Below are positions 41,987 through 51,290 of a stretch of 64,000 nucleotides of DNA, one piece after another. Below the pieces are notes generated by a model, which made no database searches, was not told the DNA's origin, and worked only from the letters and a program-made list of their open reading frames with translations. The position numbers and the translations under genes were made by a program. The stretch is from the NCBI RefSeq assembly GCF_004217555.1, contig NZ_SHKW01000001.1, positions 2,108,001 to 2,172,000 of the forward strand, written 5' to 3'. Each line of letters starts with the position of its first letter. Positions within the stretch are counted from its first letter, which is position 1. This stretch comes from Edaphobacter modestus. Its GTDB lineage: Bacteria; Acidobacteriota; Terriglobia; Terriglobales; Acidobacteriaceae.

Positions 41987-42823
41987 TTGATCCGGCGCGC
42001 CAAGGACACCATGAACATCGCCATCCAGGTGGTGTTCCCGCAGCCGATGCTCGAGATTGGTATGCATCCGAGCCCCGAGATTGCAACCGCACTGACCCTT
42101 GCCTACAACAAATGGTTCACCAAGAACATTTTGTCCAAAGATGAAAAGTTGCGGTCATTGCTCGCATTGCCATTCGAAGATCCGGCGGCCTGCATCCGCA
42201 TGATTGATGAGTATGCTGGATTTCCAGGCGTCATCGGCTTCATGGTGACCAGTCAGCGCAGGATTGCGGTTAATAACAACGCTTACATGCCGATCTACAA
42301 GAAGCTCGAGGAGTTGGGCTTGCCGCTGGCCTTCCACGCTGGCCCGACACTTTCGGATTCGATGGTCAGCCACATGAACAAGTTTTTGTCGATTCATGCC
42401 ATGTCGTTCGTGACCTGCAACATGCTTCATCTGACGAACTGGGTCATCAACGGTCTTCCGGAGCGCTTTCCGAAGTTGAAGGTGGTCTGGGTAGAAAGCG
42501 GCCTCGCGTGGGTCCCCTTCATGATGCAGCGCCTTGATCACGAATACCTCATGCGCCAGTCCGACGCCCCGTTGCTCAAGAAGAGGCCCAGCGACTACAT
42601 GCGTGAGATGTATTACACCTCGCAACCCATGGAGGCTACTGATCTTAACTTGCTGCAGGCCACCTTCAAGGCAATCAACGCCGAAACTCAGTTGATGTAC
42701 TCATCTGACTGGCCTCACTGGGACTTTGATACCCCAGGCCGGATGGCGTGGCTACCATTCCTGAGCGATGAGGGAAAGCGCAACATCCTCGGTGAGACTG
42801 CGCGGAAGGTCTTTAATCTGTAG
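41987..42823 (+). pseudogene. Amidohydrolase-2 family protein, N-terminus missing
   Basis: 278 codons from a TTG that merely opens the frame. It matches the central and C-terminal part of ACMSD-like metal-dependent amidohydrolases/decarboxylases: EYAGFPGVIGFMVTS, LAFHAGPTLSD, VVWVESGLAWVPFMMQRLDH, LMYSSDWPHWDFDTP (metal-site Asp). The N-terminal strand with the HxH metal ligands is missing; family members are usually about 80-100 residues longer. It lies between a truncated ECF gene and an ALDH stub. Confidence 0.75.
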
Positions 42824-42970
42824 CTCTTCCACGATGCCCGCATGGTCTAGACGCTCAGCGATTCCCGGCATCCACTGCACCGGGGTTCAAGATGCGCGAC
42901 TCAATACTGCAATTTCAACCGCAATAGCAAATGGCGAAGCCGCTCGTCGGCTTTGGCAGGGAGAAATGTC

Positions 42971-43090
42971 ATGACAGCAGTCGGTAGTGTTCAAAATGCG
43001 GCACAGAGCCAGAAAGGTGCGGGCTCATCTTCAGCCCCGACACGTTACAGCAAGTTCGACGGCCAATACATCTCGGGTGTTTGGCGTCAC
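42971..43090 (+). pseudogene. Aldehyde dehydrogenase, N-terminal stub
   Basis: After AGGGAGA and an ATG, about 40 codons read MTAVGSVQNAAQSQKGAGSS, then RYSKFDGQYISGVWRHGN. The last part is the start of an ALDH domain (FDxxYIGGVWR). Then the sequence becomes the antisense of a ParB fragment. With the amidohydrolase upstream it probably belonged to one catabolic operon. Confidence 0.5.
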
Positions 43091-43390
43091 GGTAACCCGC
43101 TTTCGTTCTGGCTTTGCTACTGTTTGCGGCTTCTTCTCGCCTCTGGCTTTGTCCTTCGCGGTGAACTCCTGCTTGACCTTGAGGGCGATGGCATCGGTGT
43201 CCACCTTGTACGCCTGGGCTGCGGCGCGGAGAACCTTACCGCCGTCCGCTTGCCTACTCGCTGAAAGCAGGATGGCAGCTTCGACGATCAGCTTGCCGAT
43301 TGCGCCCTCCTCTGCCTTACGGAGAAAGGCGGTTACCCTCCTGTTCCGTTTGAGAACTTTCTGTAAGCGGAAAAGTCGCACCACTAGTGC
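43085..43390 (-). pseudogene. ParB-like partition protein, C-terminal fragment
   Basis: The minus-strand frame contains NRRVTAFLRKAEEGAIGKLI, then ASRQADGGKVLRAAAQAYKV, then DTDAIALKVKQEFTAKDKAR: the C-terminal domain of plasmid-type ParB/RepB-like proteins. The nuclease-like and helix-turn-helix parts are missing. It hints that part of this region came from a plasmid. Confidence 0.6.
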
Positions 43391-43401
43391 GACTTTTGTC
43401 T

Positions 43402-44580
43402 CTATGTGCCGATCTCGCGGAGCAGCCAAGGCAATGACATCACCTCTGTCGTCGAGTCGAGCCTGAATCTCTCCTCACCGGGATAGAGCACGATCTGCCT
43501 TGTCGCCCGGATGTCTTCGCATCCAATATAGAAGCCCTTGCTCGGTGCCGGATTTCCGAGAGAGCGTTTGACCTCAATGGCCCAGCGCTCCTTTGCACTG
43601 AACTCGATAACGAGATCAATCTCCGCTCCCACTGAAGTACGGTAAAACGTAGGTCGGGCTGTCGCTGGCAGCGTATGGAGGATGTTCTCGATGAGCATTC
43701 CTTCCCAGCTTGCACCGACAACGGGATGCCCAAGCAACTCCTCCTGATCGCGGATACCGAGCAGGGCATGCAGCAATCCGGTATCGCGCACATAAACCTT
43801 GGGTGTACGAACCAGCCGCTTCTTCGCGTTCGTAGCCCACGGCTGCAAGCGGCGAACGAGCAGCAAGTCCACCATGATATCGAGGTAGCGTGCGACCGTA
43901 TGCCCGCTGACGCCGAGCCCGCTGGCAATCTGCGCTGCATTAAGCATCTGCCCCTGGTTGTGCGCGAGCATTTGCCAGTAGCGCCGGAGCGTCTCCGCTG
44001 GGATACGCGGCCCGAGCGCGGGGACGTCGCGCTCAAGGTAGGTCTGGATGAAGGCAGAACGCCATGTGAAGCTGTCCTGGTCATTGGCGGCTAGGAAACT
44101 GTCAGGGAAGCCGCCGCGCACCCAAAGTTGGTCAGCCGAGCCGATCCCAGCCTCGGCGACTTCGCTCACAGAAAATGGGGTGAGCTCTTCGTAAGCGATG
44201 CGTCCAGCAAGGGTTTCGGCAGACTGCTGCAACAGGTCGATAGAGGCAGAGCCGAGAAGCAGGAAGTGACAATTGCGCTTGCCCTTCCGACGCCGCTGGT
44301 CGATTAGGCTACGGAGCGTCTCGAAGATGCCGGGAAGCCGGTGAATCTCGTCGAGTATGACCAGCCGCTCTGCGTGCTGTGAGAGGTACAGTTCCGCATC
44401 GGTCAGCTTCGCTCGGTCGGAGGGAAGCTCCAAATCAAGGTAGAGGGCCTGCTGTCCAAGCTCATCTGCCAAGGAGTGTGCGAGGGTGGTCTTGCCCACC
44501 TGCCGAGGGCCGAGAAGCGCCACAGCGGGAAACTGCTGGAGGAGTTTACGCAACTTCGGCTGTGCCAGCCTCGCAATCAT
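43402..44580 (-). CDS. AAA ATPase with DUF4143 domain
   Basis: A 392-residue protein: P-loop GPRQVGKTTLAHSL (about 23-36), Walker B LVILDEIHRLPG (about 73-84), sensor-like LLLGSAS, then the C-terminal DUF4143 nuclease-like domain (GHTVARYLDIMVDLLLVRRL; EIDLVIEF ... AIEVKRSLG). The D...ExK pattern in DLVIEF and EVKRS resembles PD-(D/E)XK nucleases. Function is unknown; such genes are frequent on mobile elements. It is full length and in the same direction as the relaxase gene 209 bp upstream. Confidence 0.85.
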   Translation of the reverse strand: MIARLAQPKLRKLLQQFPAVALLGPRQVGKTTLAHSLADELGQQALYLDLELPSDRAKLTDAELYLSQHAERLVILDEIHRLPGIFETLRSLIDQRRRKGKRNCHFLLLGSASIDLLQQSAETLAGRIAYEELTPFSVSEVAEAGIGSADQLWVRGGFPDSFLAANDQDSFTWRSAFIQTYLERDVPALGPRIPAETLRRYWQMLAHNQGQMLNAAQIASGLGVSGHTVARYLDIMVDLLLVRRLQPWATNAKKRLVRTPKVYVRDTGLLHALLGIRDQEELLGHPVVGASWEGMLIENILHTLPATARPTFYRTSVGAEIDLVIEFSAKERWAIEVKRSLGNPAPSKGFYIGCEDIRATRQIVLYPGEERFRLDSTTEVMSLPWLLREIGT

Positions 44581-44788
44581 ACCTTGTAATTATGCCACGC
44601 CGCTTCATATTTGCAAGGTGCTATTTTGATAGTCCCGTCTTGCATACGATCTACTTCACTTGGCTGATTCAAGCTGCAGCGTTCTGACTTCGGGCGGGAG
44701 GTATGACTACAAAGGTGAAGCACTTCGTACCCTTTATTCGCGTAAAGATCCGCTGTGGAATCGTGCTTAAGTCCGGATTCCATTGAGT

Positions 44789-47497
44789 CTATATAGAGAG
44801 GCCCTGAGACGGGGCGTTGACATGGGTAAATTCAATCGCTGACGATTTGGAGATGTCGTTGCTCAGGTTCTTGGTCAGGCTCGATGCATCGTTCGTGTAA
44901 ATCTCAGCGTCGAACCGCGCGCGCGAGACCGAGACATAAGCGAAGCGCGAGTTAATGAGGTCCGGGTGGCTGGAAGTGTCAATGTTGACGAGCACTCGAT
45001 CTGCGGTAAGGCCTTGGGAGCTGTGGCTTGTGACCGCATAGCCATGATCGAAGTGGCGGCTGGAAGACGGGTCGAAGTCAACCGACTTGCCGCTATCGAG
45101 AGAGACGGAGATTAGGCCTTCGGCAATCTGCTTGATGGTGCCCAATTCACGATTCGAGACGCCCAGTTCCTTGTCGGGAGCCGTGAACTGAATACGGTCG
45201 CCCACGGCGAAGTCCCTCTCGATCTCTCGGTACACACTGACACCTGCGAGACGCTTGGGGTCATAAGCAGCTTGTTCACCGGAGTCTTTCTCTACGGTAA
45301 CAAGATTCTCCTTTGGGTTTGTGAAGACGACGCGCGCGTAGCTGCCGCCCTCTATATCGAGCACCGCACTCCCGCGCGAGTAGCGCAGGATATCGTCCGG
45401 GTTGTAGCGCTCGGCCCACTGCCGATCAGCGCCTGTCAGGTCCTGGCGCGGAATGAGCACGCGCAAGGCATGATCGACCGTATCGACAACACCCTTGGTT
45501 CGTAATTCCTGTCGCACGGCTTGGTTCAATTCGCGGCGCGAGGCGTTGTCCGGCGAAACAACCAGGGTGTTCTCTGGGTGCTTCGCATAGTCCTTGGCAA
45601 TGGCCTGAACTCGTTCTCGCGGATCCCCGATTTCCTGCACTCGGCCTTGTCTCGTCAACGCTTCTATACCGCCAGCCACATTACCCACGGCAAGCTGTTC
45701 CACGGCGGTCTTCAGCTCCGGATCTTTCTGACGCACGATCTGGTTAAGTTTCGCGGTATTCATCCCGGCCTCCTGCAACTGCTGGAACGGACGGCCAGCC
45801 TCGACCGCCTGGTGCTGGCGTGTATCTCCTATAAGGATGACGCGATCCTGTGGGCCAAGACGGCTCAGAAAATCGCGCATCTGGTTGGTGCTGGCGAGGC
45901 TCGATTCGTCCACGAAGTACAGCCACTTCTCTGGCATTTCCTGTTCTTGCTGTCCCCGTGCGAGAAAGCCCTGCAACGTCCCCGAATGAATGCCGGCCTC
46001 CTCAAGCTGCTTGGCAGCGCGGGAGGTCGGCGCGAAACCTTCGACCTGATACCCGGAGAACTCCGCCCCCGCTCGGACGACCTCAAGCGCGGTCGTTTTA
46101 CCGGCCCCTGCGACTCCCTGAATTCCCTGTACCCTGTCGTGGGAGGTCAGCACTTCTTTGATGACCTCCTGCTGTCCGGGATTGAGGTGAGCGTGCCGCT
46201 CCGTCAGGGCAAGCGCGTCCCTAATCGACAGCATCGGTTCGACTTGGTTCTGTCCATTTCGCATCTGGCGAACGATGTCATTCTCGGCAGCTATGGCCTG
46301 GGCCGTTGTGAGCTGTCGGCCTGTTTGATGAGGACTACCGTCAATGGTGGAGAACTCCCCAGCAGCATGACGCGATTCGAGATTGTCGCGCACGAGCGCA
46401 TAGGGCGCTTCGCCCATTCCTCTGCGAAGCGCATCACGCATCAGGAGGCGCTCGTCCACGACCGCCTCGCGCTCAAAGTTCTTATCTCGGGCGAACGTAA
46501 CGGCCTCCTGAGCCCTCAGCGTACCGTTGCTAAGCGGATCCAAATGCAGGGCGCGTTCGCGGGCTGCATGGACAACCGCGTCGGCCTGATTGCCGAAGTC
46601 CGCCCCGAGCTGCCGGTGGGCGGCGAGAACTTCCTGCGGCGTAAGTATCTCCTTACGATCCCGCGTGGAGTGGGCGGCGATCTCAGCCGCCTCCTTGCTA
46701 TTGCGCCCGGTCGATTCCAGATACTCCCGAATCTGCTGACTGCGAGGACTGGAAGCGTCAAGATACTCCTGTGTGTATCCCTTGATCTCCGGCGCTCCGC
46801 TTCTTCCCGGCTCCAGTTCATAGCCCATCCGCGTCAAGCGGTAGGCCAATTCCGATTGATAGACCGCCGTCGTAAATTGCTGGGATTGGAAGAGCGCCCG
46901 TTCCTGAAGAGCACGGCTCTGACCATCTTCGCGCTCGGTCACGTTGAAGATCACGGCATGGGTATGGAGCTGCGGCGCGGCATAGCCATCGACGGGCCGT
47001 GCGGTGTCGTGCTCGAACTTGGCGGCAATGAACTTACCCGTTGTCTCCGCTGGATGATTGCCGCCGATCCGCGCTTGAGTGTAGTGCTCCAACTGGTCCA
47101 AGGCGACACGCACACTCTCACGATGCGCTTCACGAACACGGTCATCGCCACCCACGAGGGCCGTCAGTGAAACAGATTTGGGGGCGGAAAAGGTAGCGTC
47201 CCAGCCGGCTCGGTGCTCCATTGCCTTGACCGCTTTCCCTCGATCATCCTCGTACTCGTAGGCTGTCCTGTGACGGACAAGCTGGTCCTCTGTCTGCGGA
47301 TGCTGGCCCTGGCTCAACTTTGCGAAGTCCTCTGCGCTGACCGCTCCGGTTAGACCATATTGCTCCGCTAAGCGTCCCTGCCATTCCCCCTGCACAGTGT
47401 TCCCCTGCGCCCAATAGCTCTGCTCCTTCGCAGTGAACTCCTTGGCGTGATAGGACTGCGCTTGTCCAGCCGAAAGTGCTTTGGAGATGGTCAGCAT
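44789..47497 (-). CDS. MobF-family conjugative relaxase (TrwC/TraI-like)
   Basis: Nicks oriT, leads the strand into the recipient and unwinds the plasmid or ICE DNA. 902 residues. The N-terminal relaxase has candidate catalytic tyrosines in SYHAKEFTAKEQSYWAQG (15-32) and the three-His metal site with QLHTHAVIFN (H178, H180). A RecD-like helicase follows: Walker A GVAGAGKTT (461-469), FVDESSL Walker B, GDTRQHQAVEAGRP, and SHSSQGLTADRVLVN near the C-terminus. It is the last gene of a mobC-T4CP-relaxase transcript, 5 bp after the T4CP stop. Confidence 0.92.
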   Translation of the reverse strand: MLTISKALSAGQAQSYHAKEFTAKEQSYWAQGNTVQGEWQGRLAEQYGLTGAVSAEDFAKLSQGQHPQTEDQLVRHRTAYEYEDDRGKAVKAMEHRAGWDATFSAPKSVSLTALVGGDDRVREAHRESVRVALDQLEHYTQARIGGNHPAETTGKFIAAKFEHDTARPVDGYAAPQLHTHAVIFNVTEREDGQSRALQERALFQSQQFTTAVYQSELAYRLTRMGYELEPGRSGAPEIKGYTQEYLDASSPRSQQIREYLESTGRNSKEAAEIAAHSTRDRKEILTPQEVLAAHRQLGADFGNQADAVVHAARERALHLDPLSNGTLRAQEAVTFARDKNFEREAVVDERLLMRDALRRGMGEAPYALVRDNLESRHAAGEFSTIDGSPHQTGRQLTTAQAIAAENDIVRQMRNGQNQVEPMLSIRDALALTERHAHLNPGQQEVIKEVLTSHDRVQGIQGVAGAGKTTALEVVRAGAEFSGYQVEGFAPTSRAAKQLEEAGIHSGTLQGFLARGQQEQEMPEKWLYFVDESSLASTNQMRDFLSRLGPQDRVILIGDTRQHQAVEAGRPFQQLQEAGMNTAKLNQIVRQKDPELKTAVEQLAVGNVAGGIEALTRQGRVQEIGDPRERVQAIAKDYAKHPENTLVVSPDNASRRELNQAVRQELRTKGVVDTVDHALRVLIPRQDLTGADRQWAERYNPDDILRYSRGSAVLDIEGGSYARVVFTNPKENLVTVEKDSGEQAAYDPKRLAGVSVYREIERDFAVGDRIQFTAPDKELGVSNRELGTIKQIAEGLISVSLDSGKSVDFDPSSSRHFDHGYAVTSHSSQGLTADRVLVNIDTSSHPDLINSRFAYVSVSRARFDAEIYTNDASSLTKNLSNDISKSSAIEFTHVNAPSQGLSI

Positions 47498-47502
47498 AGC
47501 GG

Positions 47503-49419
47503 TTACGACACCTGCATTCCGAGATCGTCCGCAGATGGCTCGATATCAGTCTCCGGGGAGGCTTCTTTAGCCTTCGATGTGGACGTTGTCGGTGGTTTCG
47601 CCGGATCGATCTTGCGCTTCTTGCGCGGAAGGAAGTCATCGAACTTGTCATCGAGCTTCACGAACGGCATGGAGAAGCGGGCGATGTGGTTGCCGTACTT
47701 GAGAAACGCATTCAGATCGGGAAGACCCTGGATCTCAGATGGCATGACCATCGCTTCTCTGAGGCGTTCCAACGTGAAGTTCTTCCCAGCGCGGCTGCCG
47801 TCGTAGTGGGTTTCCTTAAGCCGCTCAATTTCTATCTCGCCAAGGTTGTCGGAGATCCATTTCGCCGCCTCTGGTTCATCCGTCCTGAAGAAAATCTTGG
47901 TCGCGGGCTGCGACAGCATCGCCTCCGCATCGTGACCGTAGCGAGTCTCAAGTTGGCTGCGTCCCTGAAAGCCGAGCACGATGGGATTTTCGCATTTCCG
48001 ATTCTGCGTCAAGGCTGTATGCAACTGGGGAAGCCGCTGCAAGCTGGCCATCTCATCAATGAAAAACCAGACACGTTTCTGGTCTTTGTTCCGCATTCCC
48101 AGCAAATGCAGGATGAGCATATCCAGCCACACGCAATGCAGGGGTCTAATGGCTTCGTGCGTCTGGACGGTGGAGGTCAAGAATATCCAGCCGTCCCGAT
48201 TCTCACACCATGATCTCGCGTTCCACTGACGATTCCCGGCTTCCTTAAGTGTCGGGAGCATCCTCAGAGTCGTCGCAATCTTATTGAGCGAACTCAGGAC
48301 GCCGACGCGCTGTGGGCCCGCCGTCCGATCGACGAGAATCGAATGCTCCGTGTCTTCAAGCCGTGCTTCGATCTTGTCCTTGCTTGCCATCCATTCGATC
48401 AAATCTTCTGGCGTCGGTTTTGGTTCGCGGCTAATCAGGTAGGCAAAGATTTTCTGCGGGCTCTCAACGAAGAACTGGTTGGGGATTTTGTCGGGCTGGT
48501 AGAACGAAGTTGCAAGAGTCAGGGCCTCCGCCTCGTCATCCACCTCCTCTGCCGGATTCCAATACGGCATCCTCTCGTCAAGGGGATTGAGCACTACATC
48601 GTGTCGCTTCTCGTTGTAAAACTGGCGGATGAACTCACCTGCCGGATCGAAGATGACGGCACATTCGCCACGCTCCTGGATGCGAAACGCCAACTGCCGA
48701 ATGCAGCTCGACTTGCCGGAGCCGGTGTCTCCAATGACAAGGATGTGTTGGTTCTCCGCCAGTGCCGGAATGCACAGCAGCTCGTCCATATCGTCCGTCT
48801 TGATGCCGATGCCGTCGCCTTGGATGGCAACATTGAACTCCTTGGCTGTGACAAGATTCGGCCCCTTCAAACGTCGCCCATAGCGTAGTTCCTTGCGATG
48901 CTTGACGTCCTTCGGGAGAGCAAACGGGAGTATAAGGACGATGGCGATTCCACCGAAATAGATCTGCGTGGAAAATAACTGCCAGAGATCGTAGCCGCTG
49001 TAGACCTGCTGTGAGAAGAAGGTGTGCAGTGGCTTGTTCACATACATCCGTCCAGGCTCGCGCCATATCCGGTCGTACCCTTGTTGACTCGCCAGCTTGG
49101 AGACCTGGAGGGCAATGGGCTTCCCGTCGGGCTGGGCCGTAGACCCAGCCTCGGTATCAGCAAGACTCGCAAAGCGAGACTGCTTTCCATTGCTCACGAA
49201 GAGAAGCTGATACTTCGCCGTGGGCCGGATGCTGGCGACGGAGCGGACATAGTACAGAAGGTAGTAACGCTCAAGCGGCTTCATCCCAAACTGAAAGCGC
49301 AGGTAGATCAGGAAGCCCATGAGGACGAGTCCTATAAAGATCGCCCCATAGGTGTTGTAAAAGCCGCGCGGCGGCCAGATGATGGATTCTTTTCTGCCCC
49401 ACTTCTCGACGTTTGCCAT
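47503..49419 (-). CDS. Type IV coupling protein (TrwB/TraD-like)
   Basis: Hexameric ATPase that links the relaxosome to the secretion channel. 638 residues from the ATG at 49419 (GGAGG just upstream; the longer frame is out-of-frame reading of mobC). Two membrane helices (about 23-41 and 153-168) anchor it. Walker A is VIGDTGSGKSS (about 228-238), Walker B FFIDEMASLQRLP, and the motif LGFQGRSQLETRYG follows. The C-terminal tail is Lys-, Pro- and Ser-rich. It works with the MobF relaxase and the VirB channel in this window. Confidence 0.9.
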   Translation of the reverse strand: MANVEKWGRKESIIWPPRGFYNTYGAIFIGLVLMGFLIYLRFQFGMKPLERYYLLYYVRSVASIRPTAKYQLLFVSNGKQSRFASLADTEAGSTAQPDGKPIALQVSKLASQQGYDRIWREPGRMYVNKPLHTFFSQQVYSGYDLWQLFSTQIYFGGIAIVLILPFALPKDVKHRKELRYGRRLKGPNLVTAKEFNVAIQGDGIGIKTDDMDELLCIPALAENQHILVIGDTGSGKSSCIRQLAFRIQERGECAVIFDPAGEFIRQFYNEKRHDVVLNPLDERMPYWNPAEEVDDEAEALTLATSFYQPDKIPNQFFVESPQKIFAYLISREPKPTPEDLIEWMASKDKIEARLEDTEHSILVDRTAGPQRVGVLSSLNKIATTLRMLPTLKEAGNRQWNARSWCENRDGWIFLTSTVQTHEAIRPLHCVWLDMLILHLLGMRNKDQKRVWFFIDEMASLQRLPQLHTALTQNRKCENPIVLGFQGRSQLETRYGHDAEAMLSQPATKIFFRTDEPEAAKWISDNLGEIEIERLKETHYDGSRAGKNFTLERLREAMVMPSEIQGLPDLNAFLKYGNHIARFSMPFVKLDDKFDDFLPRKKRKIDPAKPPTTSTSKAKEASPETDIEPSADDLGMQVS

Positions 49420-49421
49420 GA

Positions 49422-49808
49422 CTATCTGTCCTCCTGTTTCAGGCGCTGAGCGAGCAGTTCCTTGGCACGTTTGGCTTTGCCGGACTGCACATTCTTCGCA
49501 AGCTCCTGACACTGTTCCGCCGTCAATGTCTGGCCCTGCAGCAAATGGGAGAAGCCGCCCATGAGCAGCATTTGCAGGCCGACAAGCTCGGTGAATACAT
49601 GGGCGGAGATGCGGTCGTCCTCCGCCCGCTTCATTCGCTCCAGCAACTGCTCTCGCGCCCAATCGCCGACCTTGTGCCCCGTCCGCCATGCCTCTCTTTC
49701 GAGCGTGGCGTATTCCATCTCCGTGACGCGGACACCGATCTGTCGGCTCTTTAGAGAGGGGCGGCAAACCTCTTCGTTCTGTTCTGCGAGTGCGCTATTT
49801 CCAGCCAT
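49422..49808 (-). CDS. MobC/TrwA-like relaxosome accessory protein
   Basis: A 128-residue protein. The N-terminus (RQIGVRVTEMEYATLEREAW) has the strand-helix pattern of ribbon-helix-helix plasmid mobilisation proteins. The C-terminal half is helical (SAHVFTELVGLQMLLMGGFS, AEQCQELAKNVQSGKAKRAK). Such proteins bind DNA at oriT and help the relaxase. It is the first gene after a repeat-rich non-coding region and ends 2 bp before the T4CP start. Confidence 0.75.
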   Translation of the reverse strand: MAGNSALAEQNEEVCRPSLKSRQIGVRVTEMEYATLEREAWRTGHKVGDWAREQLLERMKRAEDDRISAHVFTELVGLQMLLMGGFSHLLQGQTLTAEQCQELAKNVQSGKAKRAKELLAQRLKQEDR

Positions 49809-49828
49809 GATTTCCTCGCTCAGGAAGC

Positions 49829-49930
49829 GATAGCGGACGATACCGAAAGGTAGCGGGTGCTATCGCAGCTTGGTAAGTTGCTCATTCTGTCTCCGGTAGC
49901 GGACGCTATCGTTTGGTAGCGAACGCCAAC
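49829..49930. repeat. Repeat array, candidate oriT / MobC binding region
   Basis: Related 16-17 bp units: GATAGCGGACGATACC (49829-49844, inverted), GGTAGCGGGTGCTATCG (49849-49865), GGTAGCGGACGCTATCG (49895-49911) and a partial GGTAGCGAACGCC (49915-49927). The first two form an imperfect hairpin. The array occupies the only sizeable non-coding gap of the mob region, just upstream of mobC, T4CP and the relaxase. A nic site cannot be named from sequence alone. Confidence 0.6.
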
Positions 49931-50006
49931 CCTTCAAGGGATGGAGTGTCAACATTCTTCCGGTGCGGAGCACCGTTCTTGCTCCATCCCGGAATTGCAT
50001 GCCGGA

Positions 50007-50321
50007 TCATGCCTTCGACACCCGTGCAGAATCGACAGCTTCAACAGCCGCAACAGGCTTCTTCACGGGCTGCTCGGGAGCATCATTCGCAGGAGCTTTA
50101 CGGATGCGAAGGGTGGAGGAAACTTGCTTCGCCTGCGGACTCTTCAAAAAGTCCTGGAAGTCACGGTCCTTCACAAAGACATAGTTGAGAGCCTTATTTA
50201 CTACGTCATCCGCCGATGCGTGGATGAAGGTGGCGTACTGATCGACCTGGGCCGCAGTTGCTTCGTCCAACCGGACGGAAGCGCTGATCTGACGGGATTG
50301 GGTGACTTCAAGTAACGGCAT
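50007..50321 (-). CDS. Small putative DNA-binding protein (ribbon-helix-helix type)
   Basis: A 104-residue protein. Residues 8-50 (QSRQISASVRLDEATAAQVD, then ASADDVVNKALNYVF) have the strand-helix-helix pattern of RHH regulators. The C-terminal tail is basic and Pro/Ala-rich. GGAG precedes the ATG. It lies between the primase gene and the oriT-like repeats, so it could regulate transfer genes or be part of the relaxosome. The family is not recognised with confidence. Confidence 0.6.
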   Translation of the reverse strand: MPLLEVTQSRQISASVRLDEATAAQVDQYATFIHASADDVVNKALNYVFVKDRDFQDFLKSPQAKQVSSTLRIRKAPANDAPEQPVKKPVAAVEAVDSARVSKA

Positions 50322-50345
50322 ATTGGTTCTCCTTTGAGGTGGGGT

Positions 50346-51290
50346 TTAAGCAAACTTTCTGCGGCCAATCATCCGCTGCGCGGTGGCTGCAATCTCCCGC
50401 GCACGAGCGCAGCAATGTTCGGCGGGGATCTCGCAACGGCGGCGGCTTTCAAGCATCGCGACGACATCCGATACGGTTGTGCCTTCCAGCAGCCAAAGAC
50501 GAGCGGAAGCCATATCGACCGTCCGTTGCGCGTAATACCGGGGATTGGGCTTATCTTCGCGACGTAAAGCGAGCAGATCCGTCAGCATCACCGCGTCCGT
50601 GCCGTGGGCAAGCTCATCCACAACCCAGGTCCAATCGTGCTCGGAAGCGGTCGGCATATCGGGACGAATGTGATGCACGGTCGGGCGAGGTAGTACGGCG
50701 GCCTCTGGCGGAACGTGCAGGCGGAAGTCCTCTGGTTTCCATGTGGCGTGGGAGAGGTATTCGATAGTCACCGTTTGCGAGGGATCATACTTGCAATTCG
50801 CAAATCCTGGTAAGCGAAGGACACGGTTGCAATCCGTGCAGGCGGGATCGCCGCCGAAGGCGATAGCAATCAGCTTGAGCGTGGCCTCTTGGACGTCGAA
50901 GTCGAAGCCTTCGACCCGCCAAAGCACCTGATACTTGCCACTTGAGGTAGAGAGAATAGCCGTTGGCGTCGGTACTAGATTAGAGGCCCGAAGCGCAGCG
51001 AGTCGGGCCTCCCCGTTTCCGTCGATATCTATATATAGGTGGCGAATGGCGGCGATGTTCTCTTTGGTACGCCTCCGGCTGCCAGAGCGGAGCGGATTGG
51101 CAGCGACATAGATGTTGAAGCCTTCCGTATTCTGATGAGCAAGCCAGCCGAGGTAACGAGGCGCTAGAGCACGCTCCAGAAGAACGATCCGCTGGAGTGT
51201 AGAAGCCGCAGATTCGCGGCGAAGCAGGAGCGCAATCGTCTCACTCGGAGCGAAGCAACGGGTGAGGAAGTCGTTGGCAATTGTCTTCAT
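50346..51290 (-). CDS. RepB-type DNA primase domain protein
   Basis: A 314-residue protein with an archaeo-eukaryotic-type primase fold of the RepB-like group: IRHLYIDIDGNG (about 83-94; the two Asp bind metal), ILSTSSGKYQVLWRV (about 113-127) and CNRVLRLPGFANCKYDP (about 158-174). On conjugative elements it could prime complementary-strand synthesis in the recipient. Its ATG overlaps the virB11 stop by 4 bp. Confidence 0.82.
   Translation of the reverse strand: MKTIANDFLTRCFAPSETIALLLRRESAASTLQRIVLLERALAPRYLGWLAHQNTEGFNIYVAANPLRSGSRRRTKENIAAIRHLYIDIDGNGEARLAALRASNLVPTPTAILSTSSGKYQVLWRVEGFDFDVQEATLKLIAIAFGGDPACTDCNRVLRLPGFANCKYDPSQTVTIEYLSHATWKPEDFRLHVPPEAAVLPRPTVHHIRPDMPTASEHDWTWVVDELAHGTDAVMLTDLLALRREDKPNPRYYAQRTVDMASARLWLLEGTTVSDVVAMLESRRRCEIPAEHCCARAREIAATAQRMIGRRKFA

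Noticed and set aside
45521-47170. 549-codon plus-strand frame inside the relaxase region
   Set aside because: Antisense of the MobF relaxase, which has clear motifs on the minus strand; no ribosome site and no recognisable domain.
49420-49767. 116-residue N-terminal extension of the coupling protein
   Set aside because: It is mobC read in another frame, Arg/Gly/Ala-rich and unlike any coupling protein; a good ribosome site precedes the ATG at 49419.
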